A DNA stretch of 64,000 nt from Candidatus Binatus soli (GCA_002479255.1 DLMJ01000016.1:62001-126000); one strand, 5' to 3'; shown: positions 17,148 to 26,546, counted from the stretch's first letter. The notes: generated by a model from the letters alone, not told the origin. Program-made: numbers and translations.

Positions 17148-19523
17148 CTAGCGGTACATTTCGACCAGATTGATGAGGCCCAAATCGCGATAGCGTTCGA
17201 CCAGGTAACCCTTGATCTCCTGCACGCTGGCCATTTGTAAAGTCTCGCGCGCGATCAGGCGGGCGGTCTGATAATCGACCTCCCGAATGACTTTGCGCAC
17301 CACCGGAATAAATAGCGGGCTCAGACTTAGTTCGTCGAGACCCATCCCGACCAGCAGCAGCGTTGCCAGCGGATCGCTGGCCATCTCGCCGCACAGGCAA
17401 ACCTCCTTGTCGGCCGCGCGCGCGACGTTGACGACCTCGGCGATGGCGGAAATGACCGCGGGATGCAGCGCCTCGTACAGGTGCGCGACTTTGCGATTGT
17501 TGCGATCGGCGGCGAGCAGGTACTGGATCAGATCGTTGGTCCCGATCGAGAAAAAATCGACCTCGCGCGCAAGGCGCGGCGCGAGCCACACCGCCGACGG
17601 CACTTCGACCATGATTCCGACTTCGATATTGGGATTGTGCTCGAGTCCTTCCTTGAACAGCTCGGCCTGCGACTCGGCCAGCAATTCCTTGGCGCGGCGC
17701 AATTCCTCTAGGCTCGAGATCATCGGGAACATGATGCGGACGTCGTGCTTGGCGGCGGCGCGGAGAATGGCGCGGAGCTGAACTTTGAACAGCCCCGGCA
17801 TCTCAAGTGAGACGCGTATCGAACGCCAGCCGAGGAACGGATTGTCCTCGCGCGGCACCCGCATGTACGGCGGATACTTGTCGGCGCCGATATCGAGCGT
17901 GCGAATCGTGATCGGGCGCTTGCCGAGCAGCTCAAGCATCTTGCCGTACAGCGCGAGCTGCTGAGTCTCGTCGGGAAAATCCTCGTAGGTCAGGAACGAG
18001 AATTCCGAACGCAGCAGCCCGACGCCCTCAGCGCCATAGCGCAACGCCAGGTGGATATCCGGCAGCAGCGCGATATTCGCAAGCATCATGACGCGATGGC
18101 CGTCGCGGGTCGCGGTCGGCGCGTTGCCCTCTTCGATAAGCTCGCGCTTGAATGCCTCGTAGCGCTTGGACAGGCTCACGTAGTCGCGCTCGATCTCGGC
18201 GGCGGGATTGACGTAAACGACGCCCGAGTTGCCGTCGAGCACGAGCTGATCGCCCTCGATGACCGATTCCATCAGATGTTCGACGCCGACTACGGTCGGG
18301 ATTTCGAACGCCCGCGCCAGGATCGCCGCGTGCGAGGTGACGCCGCCCGATTGCAGCGCAATCCCCGCCAGATTGTCGTGGCTGACCAGCATCAGCTGCG
18401 AGAGCGTAAGCTCCTCGGCGACTATAATCGTAGGCTTGGTGAAGGGAGCCCTCTTTTCCTCCTGGCGCAGATGACGCAACACGCGATGGCCGACGTCGCG
18501 GAAGTCGGTCGCGCGCTCGCGCAAATAATTGTCTGCGACCGCAAGCATCGAGGTGCTGAGTTCCTCGATGACCCGGAACAGCGCGCTCTCGGCGGTGTAG
18601 CCGTCGGCAATTGCACCGCGGATGCGGCCGACGAACTCCTCGTCTTCGAGAATCATGCGATGGCCGTCGAAGATCTTGAGGTCCGACTCGGGCATCAGCG
18701 GCGCCATCCGTATCCGCAGCGTCGCCAGCTCGGCCAGCGAACGGGCCAGAGCGTCCTCGAAGCGCTTGACCTCGGCCTTGGGGTCGCGGGACTTCTGGTT
18801 ACGATCGACGCTGCTTAGAAGTGTGCCGACGACGTGCGCGTTTCCCTGCGCAAATCCGGGTGACGCGGAAAGCCCTGCCAGCCGGGGGCGGCGAATCTTC
18901 GCCGGCGGGGCGTGGCGCGTCTTGCCACCGACTTTTTCGTAGTCCTTGAGCTGGCGGTTGGCCTCGATCATCCGGCGCCGATATTCGAGCCGCTCTTTTT
19001 CCTTGGTGACGAGCGATTCGCGCAGCCTGAAATGAGAAAGAATTTGCGCGACCTGGTTGGCGGCGGTGTTGAGCAGGCGGATTTCGCTCTTGTTGAATTT
19101 GCGCCGCTCGAGCGTCTGCGCGACCAGCACTCCGAGCGGCTTCTTGCGGCCGTCGCGAACCGGCACGCCCAGAAAAGTATGGAAGCGCTCCTCGCCGGTC
19201 TCGGGAAAGTACTTGTAGCGCGGATGGCTGATCGCGTCGGGCACGCAAACCGGTTCGTCTTTCTCCAGCACCAGCCCGACCAGTCCCTCGCTGAGGCGCA
19301 TCGAAACCTTGCCGACCGATTCGCGATCGAGTCCCACCGTGGCGCGCAGCACGATTCGCTCGCGCTGCGGATCGAACAGGTAGAGCGAACAGACCTCGGC
19401 CTCCATGCCGGTGGCGATCGCCAGGGCAACCCGGTCCAGGGTCTCGCGAAGATCCTCGGAATGTTCGCCGCCGATCGAGGAGAGTTGCTCGATCAGGGCG
19501 AGGCGATCCTTGTTGGCACTCAT
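17148..19523 (-). CDS. ptsP: Phosphoenolpyruvate-protein phosphotransferase PtsP (EI-Ntr, GAF-containing)
   Basis: A 791-residue enzyme I of the nitrogen-type phosphotransferase system. A GAF domain covers about residues 20-170 and is followed by a basic linker. The enzyme-I part has the N-terminal helical region (about 215-345), the swivelling domain with the phosphorylated H398 in GGVTSHAAILAR, and the PEP-binding TIM barrel (about 460-780) with C711 in CGEMASDP. It transfers phosphate from PEP to an NPr-type HPr; no HPr or EIIA gene is in this window. The GAF domain suggests sensing of a small metabolite. It ends about 195 bases before the B12-radical SAM start. Confidence 0.95.
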   Translation of the reverse strand: MSANKDRLALIEQLSSIGGEHSEDLRETLDRVALAIATGMEAEVCSLYLFDPQRERIVLRATVGLDRESVGKVSMRLSEGLVGLVLEKDEPVCVPDAISHPRYKYFPETGEERFHTFLGVPVRDGRKKPLGVLVAQTLERRKFNKSEIRLLNTAANQVAQILSHFRLRESLVTKEKERLEYRRRMIEANRQLKDYEKVGGKTRHAPPAKIRRPRLAGLSASPGFAQGNAHVVGTLLSSVDRNQKSRDPKAEVKRFEDALARSLAELATLRIRMAPLMPESDLKIFDGHRMILEDEEFVGRIRGAIADGYTAESALFRVIEELSTSMLAVADNYLRERATDFRDVGHRVLRHLRQEEKRAPFTKPTIIVAEELTLSQLMLVSHDNLAGIALQSGGVTSHAAILARAFEIPTVVGVEHLMESVIEGDQLVLDGNSGVVYVNPAAEIERDYVSLSKRYEAFKRELIEEGNAPTATRDGHRVMMLANIALLPDIHLALRYGAEGVGLLRSEFSFLTYEDFPDETQQLALYGKMLELLGKRPITIRTLDIGADKYPPYMRVPREDNPFLGWRSIRVSLEMPGLFKVQLRAILRAAAKHDVRIMFPMISSLEELRRAKELLAESQAELFKEGLEHNPNIEVGIMVEVPSAVWLAPRLAREVDFFSIGTNDLIQYLLAADRNNRKVAHLYEALHPAVISAIAEVVNVARAADKEVCLCGEMASDPLATLLLVGMGLDELSLSPLFIPVVRKVIREVDYQTARLIARETLQMASVQEIKGYLVERYRDLGLINLVEMYR

Positions 19524-19594
19524 CGGTAAAGTCTCAGCGGCGGCAACGAAATTTTATCGGATCGATCGCGTGGCGAACAATGCCGCCGAGCGAT

Positions 19595-20680
19595 CTAATC
19601 CGCATGATCCTCGCCCTCCGGATCTTCGAAGCCCGGCGGAAGCGCCGTCGGCTCGCCTCGCGTCTTCGAGCTTCGCTCACCGAGCCGCTCGACCAAGCCC
19701 GCAATCATCGCGGTAAGCGCGGCCGGAAGCGCTTTTATCGCGGGATCATCGAACCTCAAGTTGAAGTAGTCGAGCGATAGTTGTGCAACTGCCTCTGCCT
19801 GGCGGAAATCGCGCTTGCGCTTGATTGGATCTCGCGTCGGCTGGAGCGAGACCCACAGCTTGTGCAATGCGAACACGCGCGGCTCAGGGACCACAAACCT
19901 GACCGGGAAGCCATTGTCGGCGATCACGATTTGGGTCATTCGCGGCGCCGCGCCAAGCCATTCGAGGCCGTGCAGGGGTTCCGCAATCAGATCCAGTCCG
20001 CTGCCAATGCTGCTGAGGCCGCCAGGGGAATCGATTGGCGCCCGGATCAAGTCGACCATGAAGCCCTTCGCGTTGACAGCGCGAAATGACCTTTTCCGTT
20101 GAGGCTTGAAGGTTCTGTCCACGCGCTGAAGGATTCCGAGGAGGCCTGAACTTCGTATCGAGCCGGCCAGTTCGATTTCAACCTTGGTGTTCAGCAGCGT
20201 GTCGAGATCTTCGGTTTGCAGAAGTCCGGCTTTGAGCTGTACGCCCGCCGCCATTTCGTAGGCATAGATCGCATGACTGCCGAGAATAATCAGATGGCTG
20301 CCCAGCAGCCCGCCGGCATCGAGCGACCTTACTATGTCGGCCGCAATCCGCGGAACTCGATTCACTCCCGCGGCGACGCAGAACCTGGCCTGGCGCGCGA
20401 CTTCTTGATTGATCGATCGAATCCGCTCGTCGAGGTCGCGTTTAGTTTCGGTAAATTCGCGGTAAGCTTCCTCGGTCTTGGGCGAACGCGGGCCCAGAGA
20501 GCGATTGCCGCCATGGCGGTCAATCGTGCGCACGAGGTAGTCGCGGCCGGCAACTTTCTTCCAGTGCAATCCGCCGCGAAGTGCTTGGCGCTCGGCTTGA
20601 AGTTCGAGCAAATGTTCGTAAAGCTGCGCTGCATCCACCGCGATTCTGCGCTGCTCGATAGTGAGTTCTCTTAGCCTCAA
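19595..20680 (-). CDS. Nucleotidyltransferase-fold protein (NTP_transf_8/GSLL-like)
   Basis: A 361-residue protein whose middle region has a nucleotidyltransferase-like signature, LIILGSHAIYAYEMAAGV followed by TEDLDTLL, near residues 130-170. This resembles the GSLL/NTP_transf_8 group; function is unknown. The start is TTG at 20680, preceded by GAAAGGAAAATGTC, so the ribosome-binding site lies inside an arm of a perfect inverted repeat. A short ATG frame (ATG TCT TGA) overlaps the start. The flanking DNA is AT-rich and GC is lower than in neighbours, suggesting acquisition. A toxin-antitoxin or phage-defence role is possible but unsupported. Confidence 0.7.
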   Translation of the reverse strand: MRLRELTIEQRRIAVDAAQLYEHLLELQAERQALRGGLHWKKVAGRDYLVRTIDRHGGNRSLGPRSPKTEEAYREFTETKRDLDERIRSINQEVARQARFCVAAGVNRVPRIAADIVRSLDAGGLLGSHLIILGSHAIYAYEMAAGVQLKAGLLQTEDLDTLLNTKVEIELAGSIRSSGLLGILQRVDRTFKPQRKRSFRAVNAKGFMVDLIRAPIDSPGGLSSIGSGLDLIAEPLHGLEWLGAAPRMTQIVIADNGFPVRFVVPEPRVFALHKLWVSLQPTRDPIKRKRDFRQAEAVAQLSLDYFNLRFDDPAIKALPAALTAMIAGLVERLGERSSKTRGEPTALPPGFEDPEGEDHAD

Positions 20681-20685
20681 GACAT

Positions 20686-20724
20686 TTTCCTTTCAAATTG
20701 CTTGAATAGCGTTTTGAAAGGAAA
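20686..20724. repeat. Inverted repeat over the nucleotidyltransferase ribosome-binding site
   Basis: TTTCCTTTCAAA (20686-20697) and TTTGAAAGGAAA (20713-20724) form a perfect 12-bp inverted repeat with a 15-base spacer. In the minus-strand mRNA the hairpin would bury the GAAAGGAAA ribosome-binding site; as DNA it could be an operator. Confidence 0.7.
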
Positions 20725-20777
20725 TTGTAGCATGAGCAAGGGCTTTATCCATAGCTTAGGTCGCAGTCGTAGGCTAA

Positions 20778-20818
20778 TTTTCCTTTCAAATCTGGCAAAG
20801 CCGCAAAAGAAAGGAAAA
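20778..20818. repeat. Second inverted repeat with the same arms
   Basis: TTTTCCTTTC (20778-20787) and GAAAGGAAAA (20809-20818) form a 10-bp perfect inverted repeat with a 21-base spacer, using the same arm sequence as the pair at 20686-20724. Confidence 0.65.
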
Positions 20819-20847
20819 CGCTTCGACCTCGGAGCTTGCTTGCCGCG

Positions 20848-21588
20848 CTAGCCGGGGTTCGCCGACAGCTCGAAAGGCGCAAGCGCGCTCTTCAGCAGGC
20901 CGCGGCCCGCGCGGCATCGCCGGGATTGGATCGCATCGATAAGCTCGCGCTCGTCCTTGATTGGCCCGTCGAGCAGCGTCGTCACGCATCCCACCGAGCC
21001 CGCCGAATGCGAGTCCGAGCCCGCCACCTCCGCCAACCCAAGATGACGCGCGACCTTGAGCGCGAACACATTCTCGTCCTCGCCGCACGCGCCGTTGAGC
21101 ACTTCGATCGCATCGACCATCTCGAAAATTTTGAGTTCGGCCGCGCGGTCCGGATAAGTCGGATCGATCAGTTCTGAGTCCGGGTTGATGAACGAAAAGC
21201 GCGGGTCGAGTTTGTAGCGGAACGGATGATTCGCGATCAGTATCCCGCCTTCGAGGTCCGCCACGCGCCGCAGTTCGGCGAGCTTGTAGATTCCTCCGAC
21301 GTACCGCTCGAGCCCGAACGCGCCGACATGCCCCATGTCGGTCGTGACTTCCATCCCGCGGATAAAAATTACGCCAGAGTCGGCCGCCAGCGCCGCGATC
21401 TCGCGGGAATCCCACATGTTGTCGTGCTCGGTGATGCAGACCGCGCCGATTCCGATCGCACGCGCGCGATCGACCAGGTCTTTCGGCGCCAGGTTCGAAT
21501 CCGCACTGCCGCGATTGGTGTGGAGATGCAGGTCAACGGTGAAGTAGGGCCCCGCCCGATCGGGGTGCCCGCTTCGTGAATCCGCCAT
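20848..21588 (-). CDS. PHP-domain metal-dependent hydrolase
   Basis: A 246-residue PHP (polymerase and histidinol phosphatase) domain protein. Metal-binding motifs are DLHLHT (19-24), ITEHDNMWD near 52, ANHPFRYK and GSDSH near the C-terminus. Related proteins are phosphoesterases acting on nucleotides or sugar phosphates; the substrate is not evident. It starts 16 bases after the cyclophilin gene and is probably co-transcribed with it. Confidence 0.88.
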   Translation of the reverse strand: MADSRSGHPDRAGPYFTVDLHLHTNRGSADSNLAPKDLVDRARAIGIGAVCITEHDNMWDSREIAALAADSGVIFIRGMEVTTDMGHVGAFGLERYVGGIYKLAELRRVADLEGGILIANHPFRYKLDPRFSFINPDSELIDPTYPDRAAELKIFEMVDAIEVLNGACGEDENVFALKVARHLGLAEVAGSDSHSAGSVGCVTTLLDGPIKDERELIDAIQSRRCRAGRGLLKSALAPFELSANPG

Positions 21589-21604
21589 GTGCGACGCGCC
21601 GCGG

Positions 21605-22165
21605 CTACTTGGGCGGCTCCTTCGCGAGCGTGATTTTCTTCATGTGGTCACCCTTCTGAATCTGATCGACCACGTCCATGCCCTTAATCACGCCGCCGAA
21701 GATGGTGTATTGGCCGTCGAGTCCCGGCTGCGGCTCCAGGCAGATGTAGAACTGGCTGCCGCTGGACGCGCGTTGCGGATTAACTTCGTCGCCCGTGCGC
21801 GCGGTGGCCAGGCTGCCGCGCAGGTGATGCTCATTCTTGTTGATTTCGCCCGGCACGGTGTAGCCCGGGCCACCGGCTCCCGTCCCGTCAGGATCTCCCC
21901 CCTGCACCACGAAGTCCGGAACAACGCGGTGCCAGGTCAGGCCGTTGTAAAAGCCCTTGTTCACCAGCGTCTCGAAATTCGCGACCGTCTTGGGTGCGAC
22001 GGCGGGGTAGAGCTCGACGATTATGGCGCCGTGCTCGGTCTCGATGGTTGCGTAATGACCTGTGTTTCTCACTGGGAGTCCATCCGTTGCGCCTTTGCAA
22101 GCCGAGGCAAGCACCAGCACCGCCACGACGGCAAGACACGACAATCTAAAGGAGTTGCGTTTCAT
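21605..22165 (-). CDS. Cyclophilin-type peptidyl-prolyl isomerase, lipoprotein
   Basis: A 186-residue peptidyl-prolyl cis-trans isomerase for periplasmic protein folding. The signal peptide ends in a lipobox-like VLASAC, so the mature protein may be lipid-anchored. The cyclophilin core has HRVVPDFVVQGGDPDGTG, then GSLATAR and QFYICLEPQPGLDGQYTIFG. The frame is open from 22186. The ATG at 22165 has GGATAAA directly upstream and gives a normal signal peptide. It precedes the PHP gene. Confidence 0.9.
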   Translation of the reverse strand: MKRNSFRLSCLAVVAVLVLASACKGATDGLPVRNTGHYATIETEHGAIIVELYPAVAPKTVANFETLVNKGFYNGLTWHRVVPDFVVQGGDPDGTGAGGPGYTVPGEINKNEHHLRGSLATARTGDEVNPQRASSGSQFYICLEPQPGLDGQYTIFGGVIKGMDVVDQIQKGDHMKKITLAKEPPK

Positions 22166-22378
22166 TTTATCCACTCGCATTCGCACGAACGATCAACCAA
22201 CCGTCCATGCATAAGGTTATTCCAACAGTCCTACATGGAAGTATTCGAGGCGTCGCCAATCCGCAAGTGCCGATGCGACCCAATCCAGCCGTCGATCATC
22301 CAGCCGGACGAAGGCCACGGCGCCGCTGCCCGGCTCGGGATGGACACGCGCATCCGAGGAAGGCGACAATGCGCGCCT

Positions 22379-23623
22379 ATGGAATCGTGGTTTAACAAGG
22401 CAAGATTCGGAATGTTCATCCATTGGGCGCCTTGCAGCCAGCGCGGGCTCGAGCTGTCGTGGCCGCTGGTCGGGGGCGTCGGCGCGCTGCCCGACTCGCA
22501 GAGCGTCGCGGTGGACGAATATCACTCAACCGCCAGGACTTTTAATCCGACAAAATGGGATGCGCGCGCGCTGGCGCGGATGGCAAAACGCGCCGGGATG
22601 CAATACGCAGTCCTGACCAGTAAGCATCACGACGGCTTCTCGATGTTCCATACGGCGCATTCTGACTATTCAATTGAGTATTCGCCATTCAAGCGCGATA
22701 TAGTTCGTGAATATACGGATGCGTTCCGCGCCGAGGGCCTGAAGCTGGGACTGTATTACTCACTCATCGACTGGCATCATCCCGACTATCCGGCATTCGT
22801 CGAGTCGGACAAGCCTTACAAGTGGGGCAACTGGCGCCGCTCGACGCCTGAACAGTGGGATCGATTTATAAAATTCATGTTCTCCCAGATGCGCGAGCTG
22901 CTGACCAACTACGGCAAGATCGATCTGCTCTGGTTCGACGGCGGATGGGAACGCACGCCCGAGGAATGGAAGTCGCGCGAGTTCCTCGAGATGATCCGCT
23001 CGCTCCAGCCCGAGGTCGTCATCAATGATCGCATCCCGGGTTACGGCGACTATCAGACCCTCGAACAGGCCGTCCCGCCCAAGCCGCCAGATGGCCCGTG
23101 GGAAACCTGCCTGACGATTAACAACAGCTGGGGGTACAATCCGTCGGACAAGGACTTCAAATCGATCCGGTCGCTGATCCATACTCTGTGCGAAGTGGCC
23201 GGCAAGGGTGGAAATCTGCTGCTCAACGTGAGCCCGATGGGCGACGGCGCTATCCCACCCGAACACGTCGAGCGGCTCGAAGCGATTGGCAACTGGATGG
23301 ACCGCAACGATGAGGCGATCGTCGGCACTGACCCTGGACTCGAGGCGTGGCAGTTCTACGGACCGTCAACGCGCCGCGGCAATCGGGTCTATCTGCACGT
23401 GCTGATGAAGCCGTACGAGTCCGTCTCGGTGCGCGGCGTCAAGGTGCGCCACATCGGCGACGTGCGTCCGCTGGCAAGTACGATTTCGCTCAAGGTGCGC
23501 AAGCGAATCTCTGCGGCCGATACGCTGTTCAACCGTGACCCGGTCGGCGAGCTCGTGATTGCGACGCCCGACAGCGCGCTCGATTCGATAGCGACGATCA
23601 TCGCGGTCGATTTCCAGCGCTAG
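22379..23623 (+). CDS. Alpha-L-fucosidase, GH29 family
   Basis: A 414-residue GH29 enzyme that would release alpha-linked L-fucose by a retaining mechanism. Family segments seen are WFNKARFGMFIHWAP at the start, YAVLTSKHHDGFSMF, then IDLLWFDGGWE, whose Asp is the expected nucleophile, and GGNLLLNVSPMGDG. The upstream frame is open much further (from 21587) but overlaps the cyclophilin gene, so it is not coding there. I chose the ATG at 22379 because it sits just before the conserved domain; ATG 22340 is an alternative. No signal peptide is visible, so it is probably cytoplasmic. Confidence 0.88.
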   Translation: MESWFNKARFGMFIHWAPCSQRGLELSWPLVGGVGALPDSQSVAVDEYHSTARTFNPTKWDARALARMAKRAGMQYAVLTSKHHDGFSMFHTAHSDYSIEYSPFKRDIVREYTDAFRAEGLKLGLYYSLIDWHHPDYPAFVESDKPYKWGNWRRSTPEQWDRFIKFMFSQMRELLTNYGKIDLLWFDGGWERTPEEWKSREFLEMIRSLQPEVVINDRIPGYGDYQTLEQAVPPKPPDGPWETCLTINNSWGYNPSDKDFKSIRSLIHTLCEVAGKGGNLLLNVSPMGDGAIPPEHVERLEAIGNWMDRNDEAIVGTDPGLEAWQFYGPSTRRGNRVYLHVLMKPYESVSVRGVKVRHIGDVRPLASTISLKVRKRISAADTLFNRDPVGELVIATPDSALDSIATIIAVDFQR

Positions 23624-23633
23624 CCGATCCGCA

Positions 23634-25142
23634 TCATGGACCGGTGGAGAAAGTCCAGTCGTACTGCTTTCCGTTCGCGCTCATCGACACCGCGTACTTC
23701 GCGCCCTTGGCCAGCGGCGCGCGCGGAATCACCACGAGCGTGCCGTAAGACTTCAGAACGTTTCGCCCCAGCTCTTGTGAGTATCCATCGGGATTCGAGT
23801 AGCTAGTCGAATCAAACCCGCATGCTTCGACTGCGGTGCGGCTGCCGTCGGCATTCTCTCGCGCGATTGAGTATTCGCCGAGATGAGTATCCAGCCAGGC
23901 GCCGAGCTGGAGTGTAATAGCCAGTCCGCTCGGTGGCTTGTAGCCGGGACAGTTGCTGCGCGGATCGGGCCATTCGTTGCCGAACGACCTTATCGTGACG
24001 GTCGCGCCGTCGGGAGGAAACTCGATCGGCCCGCTGTCCGCAACGCCCGCCGGCAATTTCCGCTGCGAGCCGTTCAATAAGTTGAGGCCCGCGGCGCATG
24101 CTCCCGACTCGCAGTAGATTCCGAACCCTGCGCTGGTCAGTCGCGGATTGAGTATCGGCATGCGATGGAACGGTATCGACATCCATCCGTCGATCGACCA
24201 CGCCGGCGAGCCCGGTGTTCGCTGCGCCGACCATTCGTCCGGGTCGGACAAACCAGGCCGGTCGATCGCGTCGGCAGGCCGTTCCGGCATGAACCACACA
24301 TCCATGTCGCTGGCCTTGGCCGCCTCGAGCCCTTCGGGCGTAAAGTTTGGGCTTCCCGGATCTTCCGTATGCATCTCGGCGCCGAGGCCGCGATGCGCGA
24401 TCTCATCACGGTAGTTCTTGACGACGTAAATCGTATGCGCGCGATCGCCCTTGCTCAGCGCCGGATCCTCGACTATCGCCGGCAGCTTCACCATCGCGCG
24501 GTAGTAGTTCACTCGCCTTAGCCATTCGGGCTGGACTGCTGCTGGAATCGCCGGCGGCGCTGATGCTCGGCCTTCTGATGCCGCCGCATTGGCCGCTGCC
24601 GACTGAGTATTCGTCGCCGAAGGCGCGGCGCTGGACCGGCGTGACGAAACCCATGCGGCGATCGCCGACGCAGCGGGTCCGATCTCGCTTCGGTAACGAA
24701 CTCCCGCGACGGAGAAAACTCCGAATGCGAAAAAAACCGCCAGCCCCCGTCCCAGCCGGCTCGGGGCGCGCGCCGCCCGCGTCGGCGCCGGCATCGGATC
24801 GCCCGCAGCGACGAAAGCAAAACGCGCAGAGCCGAATTTGATCTCGTCGCCGCGCTTCAGCGCGATCGGTTCGCGCACTCGGCCACCGTTGACAAACGTG
24901 CCGTTAGTCGAGCCGAGGTCCGCCAGCTCGAAGCTGCCCGGCTTGCGCGTTACCGTGGCATGACGGCGCGATACCGTCGCGTCGTCGAGCACTACGTCGT
25001 TCGACGGATGGCTGCCAATGGCTACTGTCTGCTTGTCTAGTGGGTATTCACGCGAATCGGAACTGCCTATTGAGACGAGACGACTGCGCGCGCTCCCGTT
25101 CTCACCCGGGACGTTGCCCGCAGAGCGTTGCTCCGGCAGCAT
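23634..25142 (-). CDS. FHA domain - transmembrane - CAP (SCP) domain fusion protein
   Basis: A 502-residue protein with three parts. An N-terminal forkhead-associated domain (about residues 25-110) has the phosphothreonine-binding features SHPSNDVVLDDATVSRRHA and LGSTNGTFVNG. A single membrane helix lies near 130-150 (LAVFFAFGVFSVAGV). A low-complexity Ala/Ser/Pro linker leads to a CAP/SCP-like domain (about 205-340). The FHA part would sit in the cytoplasm and the CAP part outside. It starts 8 bases after the histone-deacetylase-like gene, so the two form an operon. The substrate of the CAP domain is unknown. Confidence 0.82.
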   Translation of the reverse strand: MLPEQRSAGNVPGENGSARSRLVSIGSSDSREYPLDKQTVAIGSHPSNDVVLDDATVSRRHATVTRKPGSFELADLGSTNGTFVNGGRVREPIALKRGDEIKFGSARFAFVAAGDPMPAPTRAARAPSRLGRGLAVFFAFGVFSVAGVRYRSEIGPAASAIAAWVSSRRSSAAPSATNTQSAAANAAASEGRASAPPAIPAAVQPEWLRRVNYYRAMVKLPAIVEDPALSKGDRAHTIYVVKNYRDEIAHRGLGAEMHTEDPGSPNFTPEGLEAAKASDMDVWFMPERPADAIDRPGLSDPDEWSAQRTPGSPAWSIDGWMSIPFHRMPILNPRLTSAGFGIYCESGACAAGLNLLNGSQRKLPAGVADSGPIEFPPDGATVTIRSFGNEWPDPRSNCPGYKPPSGLAITLQLGAWLDTHLGEYSIARENADGSRTAVEACGFDSTSYSNPDGYSQELGRNVLKSYGTLVVIPRAPLAKGAKYAVSMSANGKQYDWTFSTGP

Positions 25143-25150
25143 CGATCGCC

Positions 25151-26185
25151 CTAGCCCAGATTCCAGAAGCGCCCGACGTTTTGCGCCGCCCGCTCGATCA
25201 TCGGCATCGCCCGGTCGCCGCCATCATCCGCACGAATCGGCTCATCCGCGTCGCGTCCGAATTCGTCGATCACCGCGCGTCCCGACTCCGCGATTGCTTC
25301 GAGGTCGTAGCCGCCTTCGAGCGCCGCAACCATCTTGCCGCCGCAGCATTCCGCGGCCAGCCGCTTCATCCGCCGCGCCATCGCTGCAAATCCCGCCTCC
25401 GTCACGCGCATCTGCGCGAGCGGATCGCGGAAATGCGCGTCGAAGCCGCATGAGACGAGTATGAACTCGGGCTTGAAATGGCGGCCGATCGGCATGATCA
25501 GGCGATCGAACACGCGGATATACTCGGCGTCGCCGAATTCCGCCGGCATCGGCGCATTCACCGTGAATCCCAGTCCGGCGCCGTACCCGATCTCGTGGAG
25601 CGAGCCGGTGCCGGGGTATTGCGGGTACTGATGCGTCGATACGTAAAGCACTTCGGGCGATTCGTAAAATATATCCTGCGAGCCGTTGCCATGATGGACG
25701 TCCCAATCGACAATCATCACCCGCTTGAGGCCGCGTGTTTCGATTAGCCACTTCGCCACGATTGCAACATTGTTGAAGAAGCAGAATCCCATCGCGCGAT
25801 TAGGCAGTGCGTGATGCCCCGGGGGCCGGACAATGGCAAATCCATTATCTATTGCTCCGTCCATCACGGCCTCGACTGCCGTAAGCACGCCGCCTGCGGC
25901 CAGTACCGCGGTCTCGTACGAAGCGCGCGAGCTATGCGTATCCGGATCGAAATCGAACCGATCCATCGACGCTGATCGCGCGACCGTCGCGATATACTCA
26001 GGGACATGACAGCTCGCGATTTCCTCGTGCGTCGCTTCGCGCGGCGCCATGAATCTCAGATCCGGCCGCGTGAGCGACTCCGCCATCTCGATCATGACCT
26101 CGGCGCGCTCCGGACGCTCGGGATGCGCCCGGCCGGCGAAGTGCTTCAGGTAGCGGCGATCCGCAACGACCCCGGTTTTAAGCAT
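25151..26185 (-). CDS. Histone deacetylase-family (acetoin utilisation/acetylpolyamine-type) hydrolase
   Basis: A zinc-dependent deacetylase-fold protein of about 344 residues. Motifs are HPERPERAEVM, the paired histidines in RPPGHHAL, and the zinc-binding VDWDVHHGNG, with a third ligand expected in SCGFDAHFRDPLA. Bacterial members deacetylate acetylpolyamines or protein lysines; the substrate here is unknown. The frame opens with a GTG at 26194, but the ATG at 26185 has GGGGTG 8 bases upstream. It is divergent from tatA and precedes the FHA-CAP gene. Confidence 0.9.
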   Translation of the reverse strand: MLKTGVVADRRYLKHFAGRAHPERPERAEVMIEMAESLTRPDLRFMAPREATHEEIASCHVPEYIATVARSASMDRFDFDPDTHSSRASYETAVLAAGGVLTAVEAVMDGAIDNGFAIVRPPGHHALPNRAMGFCFFNNVAIVAKWLIETRGLKRVMIVDWDVHHGNGSQDIFYESPEVLYVSTHQYPQYPGTGSLHEIGYGAGLGFTVNAPMPAEFGDAEYIRVFDRLIMPIGRHFKPEFILVSCGFDAHFRDPLAQMRVTEAGFAAMARRMKRLAAECCGGKMVAALEGGYDLEAIAESGRAVIDEFGRDADEPIRADDGGDRAMPMIERAAQNVGRFWNLG

Positions 26186-26288
26186 CGTTGACACCCCGGT
26201 CGGGTATGATGATTAACTGGCATGGAGCAGGCCAAGTTGCGCGGAATTTTCCCGCACCGCGCAAAGTCATCGAATTGCACTGGCCGGT

Positions 26289-26546
26289 GTGCCGGACGGT
26301 CATCGAAGTTTGGACCTTTTTGAAATAGTTTTGATCCTCGCGATCGCGCTGATTGTCGTCGGCCCCGAACGCCTGCCCGAGGTTATGCGCACGGTGGGAA
26401 AAGTCTTGCGCGAGCTGCGTCTGGCGAGCAATACCGTCCTCCGCGAACTGACCGACGTGCTCGACGAGCCGCCCAAGGTGCCACCGCCCGCGCCCATCGC
26501 GCCCAAGTCCGGGCCGCCTCCCGTAAAGCCGCCCGAGAATACATAG
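26289..26546 (+). CDS. tatA: Twin-arginine translocase subunit TatA/TatB
   Basis: An 85-residue Tat component with one N-terminal membrane helix (LFEIVLILAIALIVVG), the conserved Gly-Pro hinge (GPERLPE) and an amphipathic helix, then a proline-rich tail. The Glu near the start of the helix and the GPERLPE hinge suggest TatB-like features, so tatB is possible. The start is uncertain: GTG at 26289 or TTG at 26310 (giving MDLFEIV). TatC follows after 16 bases. Confidence 0.88.
   Translation: MPDGHRSLDLFEIVLILAIALIVVGPERLPEVMRTVGKVLRELRLASNTVLRELTDVLDEPPKVPPPAPIAPKSGPPPVKPPENT

Noticed and set aside
20731..20850. 39-codon frame starting MSKGFIHSLG with GAAAGG upstream
   Set aside because: It spans the inverted repeats and its composition is that of repeat and spacer DNA; no other evidence for a peptide.
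21587..22378. Long plus-strand frame extending the fucosidase upstream to 21587
   Set aside because: It runs antisense through the cyclophilin gene and lacks any domain before the conserved WFNKARFG start, so it is read-through of an open frame.
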